Notes: generated by a model not told the origin, from the letters alone. 64,000 nt of DNA from an uncultured Saprospiraceae bacterium (GCA_937959115.1 CALGAW010000043.1:37165-101164); one strand, 5' to 3'. Counted from the stretch's first letter, positions 1 to 9,221 are shown. Numbers and translations: made by a program.

Positions 1-102
1 GATAAATTAAAGCAAGATTTTTCTTTACAAAACATCAATCTAGGAAACAATCAACTGGAGCAGGATGAGTATTGGTTGTCTTTTGAAATTGGTGAACAGT
101 GA
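1..102 (+). CDS. C-terminal end of a truncated upstream gene
   Basis: An open frame runs in from the left edge and stops with TGA at 100-102, so only the last 33 residues (ending WLSFEIGEQ) are visible. The stop overlaps the GTG start of the next gene in a GTGA arrangement, which points to translational coupling and a shared operon with the STM4014- and STM4013-like genes. The tail contains NLGNNQLEQ, which resembles a leucine-rich-repeat step. The Salmonella cluster includes an LRR-type member (STM4015), so that is one possible identity, but the visible piece is too short to decide. Confidence 0.6.
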   Translation, partial: DKLKQDFSLQNINLGNNQLEQDEYWLSFEIGEQ

Positions 103-1187
103 ATTATCTTATTTTCGGTAACACCGACTCCAGACGAGCAAAAGAATGGGAAAAGGCGATTGGTAACAACCCATTTGAACTCGTTACTTTTCAAGCAATT
201 GCAAGTGGACAGTTTCCAAGCATTTCAGTGCTTACAACTGTTCGAATCACTTCACCTGGAGAAAACTTCGAAACGTTTAGATTGTTGGTATCCTTAGGAG
301 GATATGCGGATTCGTATGATTTAGACAATGAAAAAGGAAGAATACTCCTGCATGCCTATTGGTACAAGGGTTGGTCCTTAATTTTAGATAAGATTCAAGC
401 GTTTCTTGCCATCAATCCACTGGCTAAAGTTATGAATGATCCGTTATCGATCAAACAAGCCTTTAACAAACCGTTCAGTCAACAGATGCTAAGGAAGGCA
501 GGGATCCCCGTACCTAAAATCTACTGCCAACAGTTAACTGGTTTCAAGCAATTGCTTCAGATAATGGAAGATAATGGACTGTCGAGAGTTTTTCTGAAAC
601 CAGCGCACGGCTCAAGTGCTTCAGGTGTAATGATGTTTAGAAAATCAGCCAATAAAATGTTACTTGAAACGACCATTCATCTTGTGAAAGAGGGTAGGGA
701 ACCCAAATTGTTTAATCACTTGCGCCTTCAGCGGTATCAGAATATTGAAGACATCAAAACCATTGTAGAATTGATGATCCCAAATCACCTGCACGCAGAG
801 CAATGGATCAGGAAAAAGCGCTTTCAGTCAAAAAGCACGGACTTCAGGGTTGTAATCATCAATAAACAACCGATTTTTGTTCAACCCCGACACAGCAATC
901 ATCCAATCACCAATTTGCACCTAGACAATGAGAAAGGGGTGATCGAAACGCTTGAAAACGCTTGGAGTTCCTTAGCAATTGATAAGGTAAGAACCATAGC
1001 GGTTGATGTTGCGACCGTATTCAGTGGACTGTTTTATGCAGGCATTGACATTGCTTTGGATGAAAAAGACAATCCTTATGTGCTAGAAATCAATCCCTTC
1101 GGTGATTTCCTTAAGGATATTTATATCGATCAAAAAAATACCTATGAATTTGAATTCTCCGCTTGGAAAAACAAAGTTGTTCAATAA
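99..1187 (+). CDS. ATP-grasp protein, STM4014 family
   Basis: This is a probable ATP-dependent carboxylate-amine/thiol ligase of the uncharacterised STM4014 family; its substrate is unknown. The ATP-grasp signature is visible: Lys167 in VFLKPAHGSSASG with a glycine/serine-rich loop at 171-176, Asp317 in AGIDIAL, and the metal-binding Glu330 and Asn332 in VLEINPFGD. The region up to about residue 110 is a pre-ATP-grasp domain. There is no signal peptide or membrane segment, so it is probably cytosolic. The GTG start at 99 overlaps the preceding stop, and only 19 bases separate this gene from the STM4013-like hydrolase, so the three genes form an operon. The ATP-grasp assignment is firm; the family name rests on motif recognition together with its partner gene. 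Confidence 0.85.
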   Translation: MNYLIFGNTDSRRAKEWEKAIGNNPFELVTFQAIASGQFPSISVLTTVRITSPGENFETFRLLVSLGGYADSYDLDNEKGRILLHAYWYKGWSLILDKIQAFLAINPLAKVMNDPLSIKQAFNKPFSQQMLRKAGIPVPKIYCQQLTGFKQLLQIMEDNGLSRVFLKPAHGSSASGVMMFRKSANKMLLETTIHLVKEGREPKLFNHLRLQRYQNIEDIKTIVELMIPNHLHAEQWIRKKRFQSKSTDFRVVIINKQPIFVQPRHSNHPITNLHLDNEKGVIETLENAWSSLAIDKVRTIAVDVATVFSGLFYAGIDIALDEKDNPYVLEINPFGDFLKDIYIDQKNTYEFEFSAWKNKVVQ

Positions 1188-1206
1188 ATCTTTAAACTAA
1201 AATTCG

Positions 1207-2043
1207 ATGTCATCCAATAAATTTGCTAATGAAAATCTTATGTGGGAATTTAATATGAAGGAAGAGATTGACAGCTCCTCTAATGTCCTGTTTATGGTGT
1301 TAGATGCTTTGCGTTATGATGTTGCGCAGGACTTATTTTTACAAGGAGAGCTACCTAATTTTGCTAGTTATCTGCCAGCAACAGGTTGGGAAAAACGGTA
1401 TTCTCCGGCAAGCTTTACGTATCCTGCACATCAAGCCTTTTTCTCAGGCTTTTTGCCTACAAGAGTGGACCAACCTGTGACTCCCAGACGGTTTGCTGCT
1501 GATTTTAAAGGAAGTGTATCGACTACTGCGGAAACATTCTGCTTTGAAGAGACTGATATAGTAACGGCACTTAACAATCGGGGTTATTCCTCTTATTGTA
1601 TAGGCGGCGTCGGTTTTTTTAATAAACAAACGGCTCTTAGTCGCATTCTTCCTGACTTATTCAGGGAGAGTGTTTGGTCTTCCGTGTTGGGCGTTACTAA
1701 TCCGAAGTCGACTAAGCATCAATTTGAGAAGGCGGTAGACTGGATTCAAGCGACTGAGCAACCGTTTTTTTTATACATCAATGTATCAGCGATCCATCAG
1801 CCAAATTGCACCTATATTAATGAAGAGAAGGATACACTAGAAAGCCATAAAGCAGCTTTGAAATATGTTGACAGTCAACTCCCGACGCTTATGAATGCAA
1901 TTGAGGAGGAAACATCAACCTGCTGCTTCTTTTGCAGTGATCACGGCACTGCTTATGGCGAGGATGGGCATTGGGGACATCGGAATGGGCATAAAACGGT
2001 TATGGAAGTTCCTTATGTCGACTTTTTATTGAAAGGTAATTGA
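1207..2043 (+). CDS. Sulfatase/alkaline phosphatase-fold hydrolase, STM4013/SEN3800 family
   Basis: This is a predicted metal-dependent hydrolase of the alkaline phosphatase superfamily. The N-terminal strand FMVLDALRYDVA carries the first metal ligand (Asp33), and the C-terminal SDHGTAYGEDGHWGH supplies Asp245, His246 and further His ligands. The segments SFTYPAHQAFFSGFLPT and IGGVGFFNK are characteristic of the STM4013 family. At 278 residues it is far shorter than true sulfatases, as expected for this family. There is no export signal. In other genomes the family travels with two radical SAM enzymes (STM4011 and STM4012) and STM4014; the radical SAM genes are not downstream here, because the next gene is an unrelated lipase, so they are either left of the window or absent. 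The pathway and product are unknown. Confidence 0.88.
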   Translation: MSSNKFANENLMWEFNMKEEIDSSSNVLFMVLDALRYDVAQDLFLQGELPNFASYLPATGWEKRYSPASFTYPAHQAFFSGFLPTRVDQPVTPRRFAADFKGSVSTTAETFCFEETDIVTALNNRGYSSYCIGGVGFFNKQTALSRILPDLFRESVWSSVLGVTNPKSTKHQFEKAVDWIQATEQPFFLYINVSAIHQPNCTYINEEKDTLESHKAALKYVDSQLPTLMNAIEEETSTCCFFCSDHGTAYGEDGHWGHRNGHKTVMEVPYVDFLLKGN

Positions 2044-2137
2044 AAAGGATACTCTAGAAGATGATATACTTAATCATTTCAATTCTACAACTTCTTAATT
2101 ATTCATCGTTAATTATTCATTGTTATTAATAATATTG

Positions 2138-2145
2138 TATTTTTG
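2138..2145 (+). promoter_or_regulatory. Putative Bacteroidota -7 element for the lysophospholipase gene
   Basis: TATTTTTG matches the Bacteroidota -7 consensus TAnnTTTG and lies about 28 bases before the ATG at 2174. A TTG at 2120-2122 could serve as the -33 element, although the spacing is slightly short. Confidence 0.4.
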
Positions 2146-2173
2146 CGTGGCTACAAAATAAAGTGAATTATTT

Positions 2174-3004
2174 ATGCAACAATCAGAATTTAATTGGAGA
2201 ACAACAGATGGATTAAAAATCTATGCAACCATTTGGAAACCAGAGCAAGAGGTAACTGGAGTTATCTGTCTTGTGCATGGTATGGGCGAACATTGTTCAA
2301 GATATAAGCACGTTGCAGAATTTTTCACAAGCAAAGGATATGCAATAATTGCTAATGATCATCGAGGTCATGGCAGATCAGAAGGAAAAAGAGGGCACAC
2401 GCCTTCCTTTGACCGATTGCTCAATGAAGTCGGTCGTCTAATAGAAGAAGCAGATATTCGATTTCCAGATCAACCAATATTTGTATACGGCCATAGTATG
2501 GGAGGCAATCTAGTCCTCAACCATCTGTTTCGGAAAAAGCCAAACGTAAAGGGTGTGATCGTATCTGGCCCTTGGATAAGATTAGCTTTTGAGCCCAATA
2601 AGGTATTAATAATGCTAGGAAAACTTAGTAGAAAACTAGCCCCGTCATTTAGCCAAAGTAGTAACTTGAATGCTAGTCATATTTCAAGAGATGCAAAAGA
2701 AGTTGAAAAGTATAAGAACGACCCACTTAACCATGATAAAATCTCATCTGAAATGGGTATGTGCCTATTAGATTCGGGTGAATGGCTCCTGCGTGAAAAC
2801 AAATCTACTAGTACGCCGTTGTTGGTCATGCATGGAAGCGCGGATCAAATTACTAGTCATGATGCGAGCAAGGAATTTTGCAAGAATCTTTCTGGTGATG
2901 TCTCCTTTAAAAGCTGGGAAGGATTTTATCACGAGATTCATAATGAAGAAGAGAAATTAGATGTCTTTAATTATACGTTAGATTGGATGAAAACCAAAGT
3001 CTAA
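2174..3004 (+). CDS. Alpha/beta hydrolase, monoacylglycerol lipase/lysophospholipase-like
   Basis: This is a serine hydrolase of the Hydrolase_4/S33 group, probably cleaving monoacylglycerols or lysophospholipids. The oxyanion loop VHGMGEH is at 34-40, the nucleophile Ser108 sits in GHSMGG, and the triad is completed by Asp224 (HGSADQIT) and His253 (GFYHEIHNE). NDHRGHGRSEGKRGH is the typical family signature. Length (276 residues) is normal and no signal peptide is present, so it is cytosolic. The ATG of the SCP2-like gene follows the stop codon immediately, so the two are one transcription unit and may act together on lipids. Exact substrate not determinable. Confidence 0.88.
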   Translation: MQQSEFNWRTTDGLKIYATIWKPEQEVTGVICLVHGMGEHCSRYKHVAEFFTSKGYAIIANDHRGHGRSEGKRGHTPSFDRLLNEVGRLIEEADIRFPDQPIFVYGHSMGGNLVLNHLFRKKPNVKGVIVSGPWIRLAFEPNKVLIMLGKLSRKLAPSFSQSSNLNASHISRDAKEVEKYKNDPLNHDKISSEMGMCLLDSGEWLLRENKSTSTPLLVMHGSADQITSHDASKEFCKNLSGDVSFKSWEGFYHEIHNEEEKLDVFNYTLDWMKTKV

Positions 3005-3325
3005 ATGGAAAACGTGATCCAAATGTGGTTTAACTCACTTGAAACTGCCTTTGACGGAGAAAAAGTAAATGCTGATTCTGTGTTCCATTTCAAAATTTCA
3101 GGGGAAGAAGGTGGTGAGTATACGGTTACCATCAAAGACAAGCAGTTGAGGGTCCGTACTGGCTTGCATCAAGAGCCCAAATGTGAAATATCCGCCTCTG
3201 ATATAAATTTCAAGAACATCCTACTGAAAATCTCAAATCCAGGGATTGCACTTGCAAATGGAAAACTTCAGATTACTAATGTGGCAGAAGTCTTGAAATT
3301 TGCAAAACCGCTAGGACTTTTGTAG
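3005..3325 (+). CDS. SCP2-like sterol/lipid-binding protein
   Basis: A 106-residue single-domain protein that looks like the sterol carrier protein 2 fold: an N-terminal helix (MWFNSLETAF), beta strands with FKISGEEGGEYTVTIKDKQ, and the typical late segment with ALANGKLQITN followed by a C-terminal helix. Such domains bind hydrophobic ligands such as fatty acyl chains. It begins on the base after the lipase stop codon, so it is translationally coupled and may hand substrate to, or accept product from, that enzyme (inference). No signal peptide. Confidence 0.75.
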   Translation: MENVIQMWFNSLETAFDGEKVNADSVFHFKISGEEGGEYTVTIKDKQLRVRTGLHQEPKCEISASDINFKNILLKISNPGIALANGKLQITNVAEVLKFAKPLGLL

Positions 3326-3445
3326 CCTTAATAAATCTCAAATATCAAGTTGATTAACTAAAAAAGTACCTGCCTTTTACAACAGATACTTTAATTACTA
3401 ACAAACAAACAAATTTGGAGTTTGAGAACAACTCCTTTCTAACTA

Positions 3446-4834
3446 TTACTGAATACTTATTCTTTTTGAAGTCATAAAATCCTCTTTCATTACTGAGATC
3501 TGATAGATTCCCGCAGGTAATTGATTCGGCGTAAATGACATTTGAAATTCAGTTGATGTTTTCTCGAATGTCGAATTGAAAACTGTACGTCCAAGAGCAT
3601 CTGTCATTTCTAACTGGAAAGTACCTGTGATATCGTGATCCATCACTATGGAAACTGCTTCATTAGAGGCAACTGGATTAGGAAATACGGACATTCGGGT
3701 GGTTTTCTCTACAACTTCATCCGTTACATCAGTAGACACTTGGAATTCCATGATCATCTGTGTTGCATCAACAATACCGCCGTAATGTCCCGCCCAGTAT
3801 TCAAAATCATATCCACCATGTTCCACATTTACTTTAGCAAGACCAGGACCATAGTTTTCAAATGTATGACCAAGTTGTTGCCACTGATCGGTTCCAGTAA
3901 TGACTCCAGAAGTATATGAATCTAATACATTTCCATTGTTGTCTAGCAGTTCAATTGTCATTTCGTGTGTATCACCGAACCCAGTTCCTGAACCACTGCC
4001 ATCAAAACCGAGAAAGAATTCCCAAACAGTAATTTTAGGCTCAGTGTTTAATTCAGCAGCAGTGTAGCCAAGATCTAAAAGATTTACAGTTTGGTTCTTA
4101 GTACACGTATTAAAAGAGGTCTGAAATCCTGTCACTGCCGTGTGATTGGCTTTCCAACCATCGCCACCATTCTCTGTAACGGTCCAACCAGCAAGATCTT
4201 TAGTTCTGTTTGAAGCATAAAGGAAATGGTTGCCTACTACTAGACATGCGGCATCCATTATAACACCAACAGTGCTGGTCTGATCAAACTCAGCATCTAC
4301 ACCGTTTCTAAGGATTGTGATTTTACGTAACCCTGCACCATAATTGACAAAAGAATGCGTATTCATTTTCCAGTTTGTGCCATCAGTCGTAACCCATCCG
4401 TTATCTACATACGAATTGTATTCAGCAATTACATTGTCATTTACATCAAGTAATTTAACCTCATACTCATAAAGGTCAAGTGGATCTGGTCCAGCTCCCT
4501 TTATAAAGTCTGAATACCGAACGATTGGTGCTTCATCAAGCTTGGCCGCTGTATAACCTGCAGCAATCAAGTCGATTTCCTGTGTAATTTGTGTTCTGTA
4601 ACCTGCTTGGATGGCTCCTGTACCGTCATACCCCCCAGTAGGTAGGTGTAAGTGGCCTGTTCCTTGGTCAAAGACGATTGTCCAATCAGTAAGCGTGTCA
4701 TTAATTCCTGGATTTGTCAACAGATTCACGTATTGTACTTGAGCAGTCATAGTATTTGAAACAAAAGCAATCATAGCGACCAATCCTAGGGTCATTAAGT
4801 AGTTTGATAAAGAGTAAACGTTTGAATTTTTCAT
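3446..4834 (-). CDS. Secreted protein with two tandem FBA-like domains and a T9SS sorting domain
   Basis: An exported 462-residue protein. Residues 1-31 form a signal peptide ending TAQ. Residues about 37-200 and 203-365 are two copies of a domain whose second copy follows the F-box-associated (FBA) domain of Fbs1/FBXO2 closely: GGDGWK, then SFNTCTKNQTVNLLDLGY, EPKITVWEF, TIELLDNNGNVLDSY, HTFENYGPG and EHGGYDFEYWAGHYGG. In Fbs1 the aligned Tyr-Trp pair contacts the chitobiose of N-glycans; it is kept here at 346-347 but absent from copy one. Residues about 380-462 are a T9SS type A sorting domain (SVFPNP ... LPAGIYQISV). Expected to be secreted or surface-attached and possibly glycan-binding. 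It stands alone on its strand. The FBA call is from recognition of conserved positions and needs a profile search. Confidence 0.75.
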   Translation of the reverse strand: MKNSNVYSLSNYLMTLGLVAMIAFVSNTMTAQVQYVNLLTNPGINDTLTDWTIVFDQGTGHLHLPTGGYDGTGAIQAGYRTQITQEIDLIAAGYTAAKLDEAPIVRYSDFIKGAGPDPLDLYEYEVKLLDVNDNVIAEYNSYVDNGWVTTDGTNWKMNTHSFVNYGAGLRKITILRNGVDAEFDQTSTVGVIMDAACLVVGNHFLYASNRTKDLAGWTVTENGGDGWKANHTAVTGFQTSFNTCTKNQTVNLLDLGYTAAELNTEPKITVWEFFLGFDGSGSGTGFGDTHEMTIELLDNNGNVLDSYTSGVITGTDQWQQLGHTFENYGPGLAKVNVEHGGYDFEYWAGHYGGIVDATQMIMEFQVSTDVTDEVVEKTTRMSVFPNPVASNEAVSIVMDHDITGTFQLEMTDALGRTVFNSTFEKTSTEFQMSFTPNQLPAGIYQISVMKEDFMTSKRISIQ

Positions 4835-5104
4835 TTTCTAAAATTTGTATTAATTAATAAATTGGTTTTAAAGTTTTAGAGCTTGCATATTGATATACCC
4901 ATCCCATGTATCGCAAAAACAAATGCGAATACGCAATATTATTTAATTACAAGGCATAAGATTGACCAGATACGCAGTGTGTTAAAAATGTATTTTGTTG
5001 TTGTTGTTGAAATGGTAACTGTAAATAATGTTACCGAATAGATTGATTTGCAATAAGAATTGCAGTTATCCGTTGATTGTACCGCTAATTTACAATATTT
5101 ATTT

Positions 5105-6217
5105 TTATTCTAATATAATTACATCATCTTTTGTCAATATAATTCCAGTAGTTTTCACCTTAGATCCTCCATTAAAAGGGTCCTGAGCAACGATCTTTCT
5201 GTATTTAAGTTTCTGATTTCCAATGGCAGTAGGCTTTATGGTTTCAGCTATTCTAGACGCTCTCCTCCTATTTCCTATGGTTAGAGGCTCTAGCTCTGGA
5301 GCAGGTGCGCCAGTAATTTCATAAACAAGGGTGTATAATTCTCCTGAGACGATTGTTCCTTCTGGATTTAAAGACGTCCAGGTTACTGTTATCTCATCCT
5401 TTACTGAATGGTCGATATTTGATAGATTAAACCCAGGCATTGCTGGGGATGACCAATCCCAATACATGTACTCCTTTATGTTTTCTAATTTATGAGTGAT
5501 ACGCAATGCCATCACAGTGACTGGTTCATCAATTACTACCGGTACTTTGGAAGTCATACGCATCGTCTCGTTATTATCAAAGATCATCATTTCCTCATAG
5601 ACCGTCTCGTTACTGCATGGATTATCGATTACTTCAGACGATTTGTTTTCTATATCAAAATAAACATAATCATAGCAAGTTCCATTTGAAGCCTCTAGTC
5701 TAATATTAAACTTGTCAAGCGTAGTTGGCGTAAATGTATAATCCTTGCTAGTACTAACAAGTGTTTTTTCGTCTAAGATCCACTTGTATGAATTAGCATT
5801 TGTAGTATTATTAACGAATGTGACGCTTTGTCCAATACACATATCAACATTAGGCGCAATAACGACTACGTTGATTGGGCAATCTTGTATGGAAATGTTT
5901 CTAGCAATCGTATAATTTCTTGGATTGTTTACCGCAGTAATTTTTATTGAAATTGAATTCATGCTGAATTCAATGCCATGCATATCAAAGTCATAGCTAC
6001 CATCATTAGGAGTTGAAAGCTCAATAATATTGGTAAACCCGTTGTTCAGGTATTCAATTTTGACAAATTCTACGTCTGATCCAGGTGTCCAGGTAATTGG
6101 AAGGATCGATTTTTCTGAAATCGTCTGTGAACTTAAAGGACTCGTGATCTGAAGTTGTGCAAAGCCAGATGTTAGAATCAATAGTAAACAAAGAGTGAAC
6201 AGATTTCGTAATTGCAT
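5105..6217 (-). CDS. Secreted protein with Kre9/KNH-like and PKD-like domains
   Basis: The ATG at 6217 is preferred because it is followed at once by a signal peptide (MQLRNLFTLCLLLILTSGFAQ); an upstream in-frame start at 6274 would bury it. After cleavage, residues about 20-110 resemble the Ser-Thr-rich Kre9/KNH domain (ITSP..SQTI, ILPITWTPG, PNDGSYDF). A PKD-like segment follows (APNVDMCIGQSVTF ... SYKWILDEK ... YTFTP), then an unassigned beta-rich region. There is no T9SS tail, so it may be periplasmic or outer-membrane associated by other means. No enzymatic motif is visible. Function unknown. Confidence 0.7.
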   Translation of the reverse strand: MQLRNLFTLCLLLILTSGFAQLQITSPLSSQTISEKSILPITWTPGSDVEFVKIEYLNNGFTNIIELSTPNDGSYDFDMHGIEFSMNSISIKITAVNNPRNYTIARNISIQDCPINVVVIAPNVDMCIGQSVTFVNNTTNANSYKWILDEKTLVSTSKDYTFTPTTLDKFNIRLEASNGTCYDYVYFDIENKSSEVIDNPCSNETVYEEMMIFDNNETMRMTSKVPVVIDEPVTVMALRITHKLENIKEYMYWDWSSPAMPGFNLSNIDHSVKDEITVTWTSLNPEGTIVSGELYTLVYEITGAPAPELEPLTIGNRRRASRIAETIKPTAIGNQKLKYRKIVAQDPFNGGSKVKTTGIILTKDDVIILE

Positions 6218-6385
6218 GTGTTGGTTTTTCAATATAATACCTAATATATGAATATTTATTTTAATGTCAAACATAAAGCAAGTTTGTTTTTAGTAATTTA
6301 GTAAAATACGCAGAGGCACTTGTTTAGGACCTGTCTTCCACAAGACGTAATGAATGCCTCTGCGACTAACAATCAGTAATAGGAG

Positions 6386-7516
6386 TTATTTAATGTTACT
6401 TTTTGTAATCGAGTAAAGCATTCTTGACTGAGACTTATTATCAGAATAGTTCACTTTTTTAGTGTGCAAATCTAATTGGATTTTTTGCCAAGTATTTTTT
6501 GCAACATCCTTAGCATTTAGATAAACTGACCATTGATCTCTGTGGGTTTCAATAAATACTTTTCCGTTATTATCCTTATTGTATTCTTTCCATTCTTGAA
6601 TACCTGTTTGTTGGAAGATACCACCTTTGTATTCTACTTTACTTACCTTTACCGAAGGAAGAATTTTATAAATCACTCTTGAATTCTTGTTTTTAAAATC
6701 AGAATACTTCACTTCTTTTGTATGAAGATCTAGTTGAATTCTAGCCCAACCATTGTTGCCCAAGTCATTTGCTTGCAGGTAAATGGACCATTCGTCTCTA
6801 GCCGTTTCCTTGTAAACACGACCATTGTTGTCCTTGTTGTACTCTCTCCATTCCTGTACACCTGTTCGGATAAATTTTCCACCACTGTATGCAACATAGT
6901 CAACCTCAATAGTCGGGGTTATTTTATAAAGTACGCTTGGTTTTGTAAGGTTATTATCTGAATATTTCACTTCTTTAGTGTGAAGGTCTAATTGAATCCT
7001 TTGCCAGCTTTTAGGCGTTGAGGTTGCTGTTTGCAAATAGATAGACCATTCATCGCGGTGTGTCTCTTTAAATTTCTTGCCGTTGTTTTCTTTATTGTAC
7101 TCTTTCCATTCTTCTACTCCAGTTCGGATAAATTTTCCACCCTTATAGGCTACGTAGTCTATGTCTATTGTAGAGGTGATTTTATACAGTACACTTGGTT
7201 TAATCAAGTTGTTATCTGTATACTTCACTTCTTTTGTAAAAAGATCTAGCTGTATTCTTTGCCAGCTATTTGAAGTTGATGTAGCTGTTTGCAAATAAAC
7301 TGACCACTCGTCACGGTGTGTTTCTCTAAATTTTTTACCGTTGTTTTCTCTGTTGTATTCTTTCCACTCATTTGCGCTTGTTTGGACAAATTTTCCACCG
7401 CGATAAGCGACATAATCTGTTTCAATTTCTTGTGCACTTGCTAAATTTGTCTGTGTTCCTAAAGAAATGATAATTAAGAATAATAAGCTGATAAATTGGT
7501 TAATTGAATTTCTCAT
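6386..7516 (-). CDS. Secreted protein of four 86-residue tandem repeats
   Basis: A signal peptide (ending NLASAQ at about 29) is followed by four repeats at about 32-114, 118-200, 204-285 and 289-371 with an exact 86-residue period. Each repeat contains YVAYxGGKF, a WKEYNKENNGK-type segment, ETHRDEWSIYL, and WQRIQLDLHTKEVKYSD ending in LYKI. Repeats one and two are closest; repeat four is most diverged. The W-x-E-Y and RDxWSxYL cores suggest a small beta fold used in binding, but I cannot name the family. No catalytic residues, no membrane segment and no T9SS sorting domain are apparent. It is flanked by another secreted protein on the same strand. Confidence 0.8.
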   Translation of the reverse strand: MRNSINQFISLLFLIIISLGTQTNLASAQEIETDYVAYRGGKFVQTSANEWKEYNRENNGKKFRETHRDEWSVYLQTATSTSNSWQRIQLDLFTKEVKYTDNNLIKPSVLYKITSTIDIDYVAYKGGKFIRTGVEEWKEYNKENNGKKFKETHRDEWSIYLQTATSTPKSWQRIQLDLHTKEVKYSDNNLTKPSVLYKITPTIEVDYVAYSGGKFIRTGVQEWREYNKDNNGRVYKETARDEWSIYLQANDLGNNGWARIQLDLHTKEVKYSDFKNKNSRVIYKILPSVKVSKVEYKGGIFQQTGIQEWKEYNKDNNGKVFIETHRDQWSVYLNAKDVAKNTWQKIQLDLHTKKVNYSDNKSQSRMLYSITKSNIK

Positions 7517-7746
7517 TGTTTTAATTTTTAGTTGTTTTTAAATAATTTGTTTCATTAATGTTATTAACTTCTGACAACACAAAAGTAAGTCAGGACGGAA
7601 GGTTGAGAAACCAAAAAAAAATAGAATAATATATTTAATTTAATATACATTTAGGAAATTTACACTAATAATTCATTGATTATTAGGTATATTTAAAATT
7701 TTCAAGTGGTTAATTTGGATATAAAGTATATAGTACATACCTTGCA

Positions 7747-9192
7747 ATGGTGAAAAAAAGTAAATTTATTAAATTATTGAAGTCATTATCTCTAGAAGAA
7801 GTAAAGAGATTTAATGATTTTCTATGTTCTCCTTATCATAACAAAAACAAGAAAAGTGTTGCATTAATGGAGATTATCCTTCCATTTGCCCCAGAATTCA
7901 CTGATCCCAAACTAGAGAACGTTGGACTTCTAGATTCAATCTATACCAATAAGAATTCGATTAAAACATTGCTCCAAACGATGATTAGACTCTTTGAGGA
8001 GTTTCTAATTGTAGAAGGATTACGAAGTCAGGAACTTTATAAAAAGTATATCCTAATGAAGGAATTGCGAAAACGGAAATCCTTTAATCAATTCAATTCC
8101 GTTTATAAGCAAATGAAAGACAACTTTGAGCGAAAGCCTCAAAAAGATTTACTTGATTTTAATCACAGATATTTGTTGGCTGCAGAATACTTTCAATATC
8201 TATTTTTAAATAAAGAACTAACTTCCGAAGATTATAATCGATTATGGTATTTTATGGATCAATCATATGTCTTAAGTAGATTGAAGTATACTGGCAGCAT
8301 GTTAAATAAGCAGCGAATAAAATCGGGATCTATGGACGTTCCATCTGCTGACACTATGCTAAAGCTGGCTGATGAGAAACGACTCTCAGTTAATCCGCTG
8401 GTTAATATTTATAAAACAGCCTATCTGTTAATCCTACATAATGAGGATTCTTATTTCCATAAGTTTCAGGAAACCATGCGTAAAAATCATAATTGTCTAA
8501 CAAAAGAAGCTGCTACTGAACTTTATGCTGTTGCAATTAACTTTTGTATTCGCAAACATGTGGAAGGAAAATCGGGATATTATAATCAGATTTTTCAAAT
8601 TTATAAGTTCTGTCTTGAAGAACGAATTTTCTATGTGAATGGAATGATTTCACCGCAAAGGCTTCATAATTTGGTGGTAATTGGAAGCTATACAAACAAT
8701 TTTGAATGGGTAGAAAATTTTTTAGAGCAGAACAAATCTAGTATTGAAACGGAATTTCGGGAATTTGCATATCATTATTGTAAAGGTGTGTTAAACTATA
8801 ACCAAGGCAAATTATCAGAGGCTAGTGATGCCCTATTAGAGGCTAGTTTTGAAGGTACTCCAAAAAATATGGCAAAATATACTTTTATGAAACTGTATAA
8901 TATTAGTATTCAAATTCTACTTCTAAAAATTTATTTTGAACAAGTTGAAGTTTTTGCTTTTGATAGTTTGATCAAATCATTTTCAGAACGAATTCGACTG
9001 TTAAAGGATATTAATCAGAAAGAAAAAAATGGGCATCAGAATTTTATATCGATCATCAAACAACTATTCCGTTTTAAAACTGATCCAAATTATAAAAAAT
9101 CATTAGAATCAATAGAAACAACGCTAAACGAATATTCAATTACAAGTAATAAAAAATGGCTCCTATCTAAAATTAAGGAATTAGGCAAGTAA
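7747..9192 (+). CDS. Large helical protein of unknown function
   Basis: A 481-residue protein, rich in Leu, Lys, Phe and Tyr and predicted to be almost entirely helical, with no signal peptide or membrane segment. The N-terminus (KLLKSLSLEEVKRFNDFLCS, then PYHNKNKK) is the most family-like part; the C-terminal half (SEASDALLEASFEGTPKN) looks TPR/SEL1-like but no clear repeat can be phased. It is convergent with the downstream START-fold gene. A TACCTTG element lies only a few bases before the ATG, so the promoter may be very close to the start codon. I do not recognise a function. Confidence 0.7.
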   Translation: MVKKSKFIKLLKSLSLEEVKRFNDFLCSPYHNKNKKSVALMEIILPFAPEFTDPKLENVGLLDSIYTNKNSIKTLLQTMIRLFEEFLIVEGLRSQELYKKYILMKELRKRKSFNQFNSVYKQMKDNFERKPQKDLLDFNHRYLLAAEYFQYLFLNKELTSEDYNRLWYFMDQSYVLSRLKYTGSMLNKQRIKSGSMDVPSADTMLKLADEKRLSVNPLVNIYKTAYLLILHNEDSYFHKFQETMRKNHNCLTKEAATELYAVAINFCIRKHVEGKSGYYNQIFQIYKFCLEERIFYVNGMISPQRLHNLVVIGSYTNNFEWVENFLEQNKSSIETEFREFAYHYCKGVLNYNQGKLSEASDALLEASFEGTPKNMAKYTFMKLYNISIQILLLKIYFEQVEVFAFDSLIKSFSERIRLLKDINQKEKNGHQNFISIIKQLFRFKTDPNYKKSLESIETTLNEYSITSNKKWLLSKIKELGK

Positions 9193-9221
9193 AATACAGT
9201 CAGATTTGAGTTTGAACCCTG

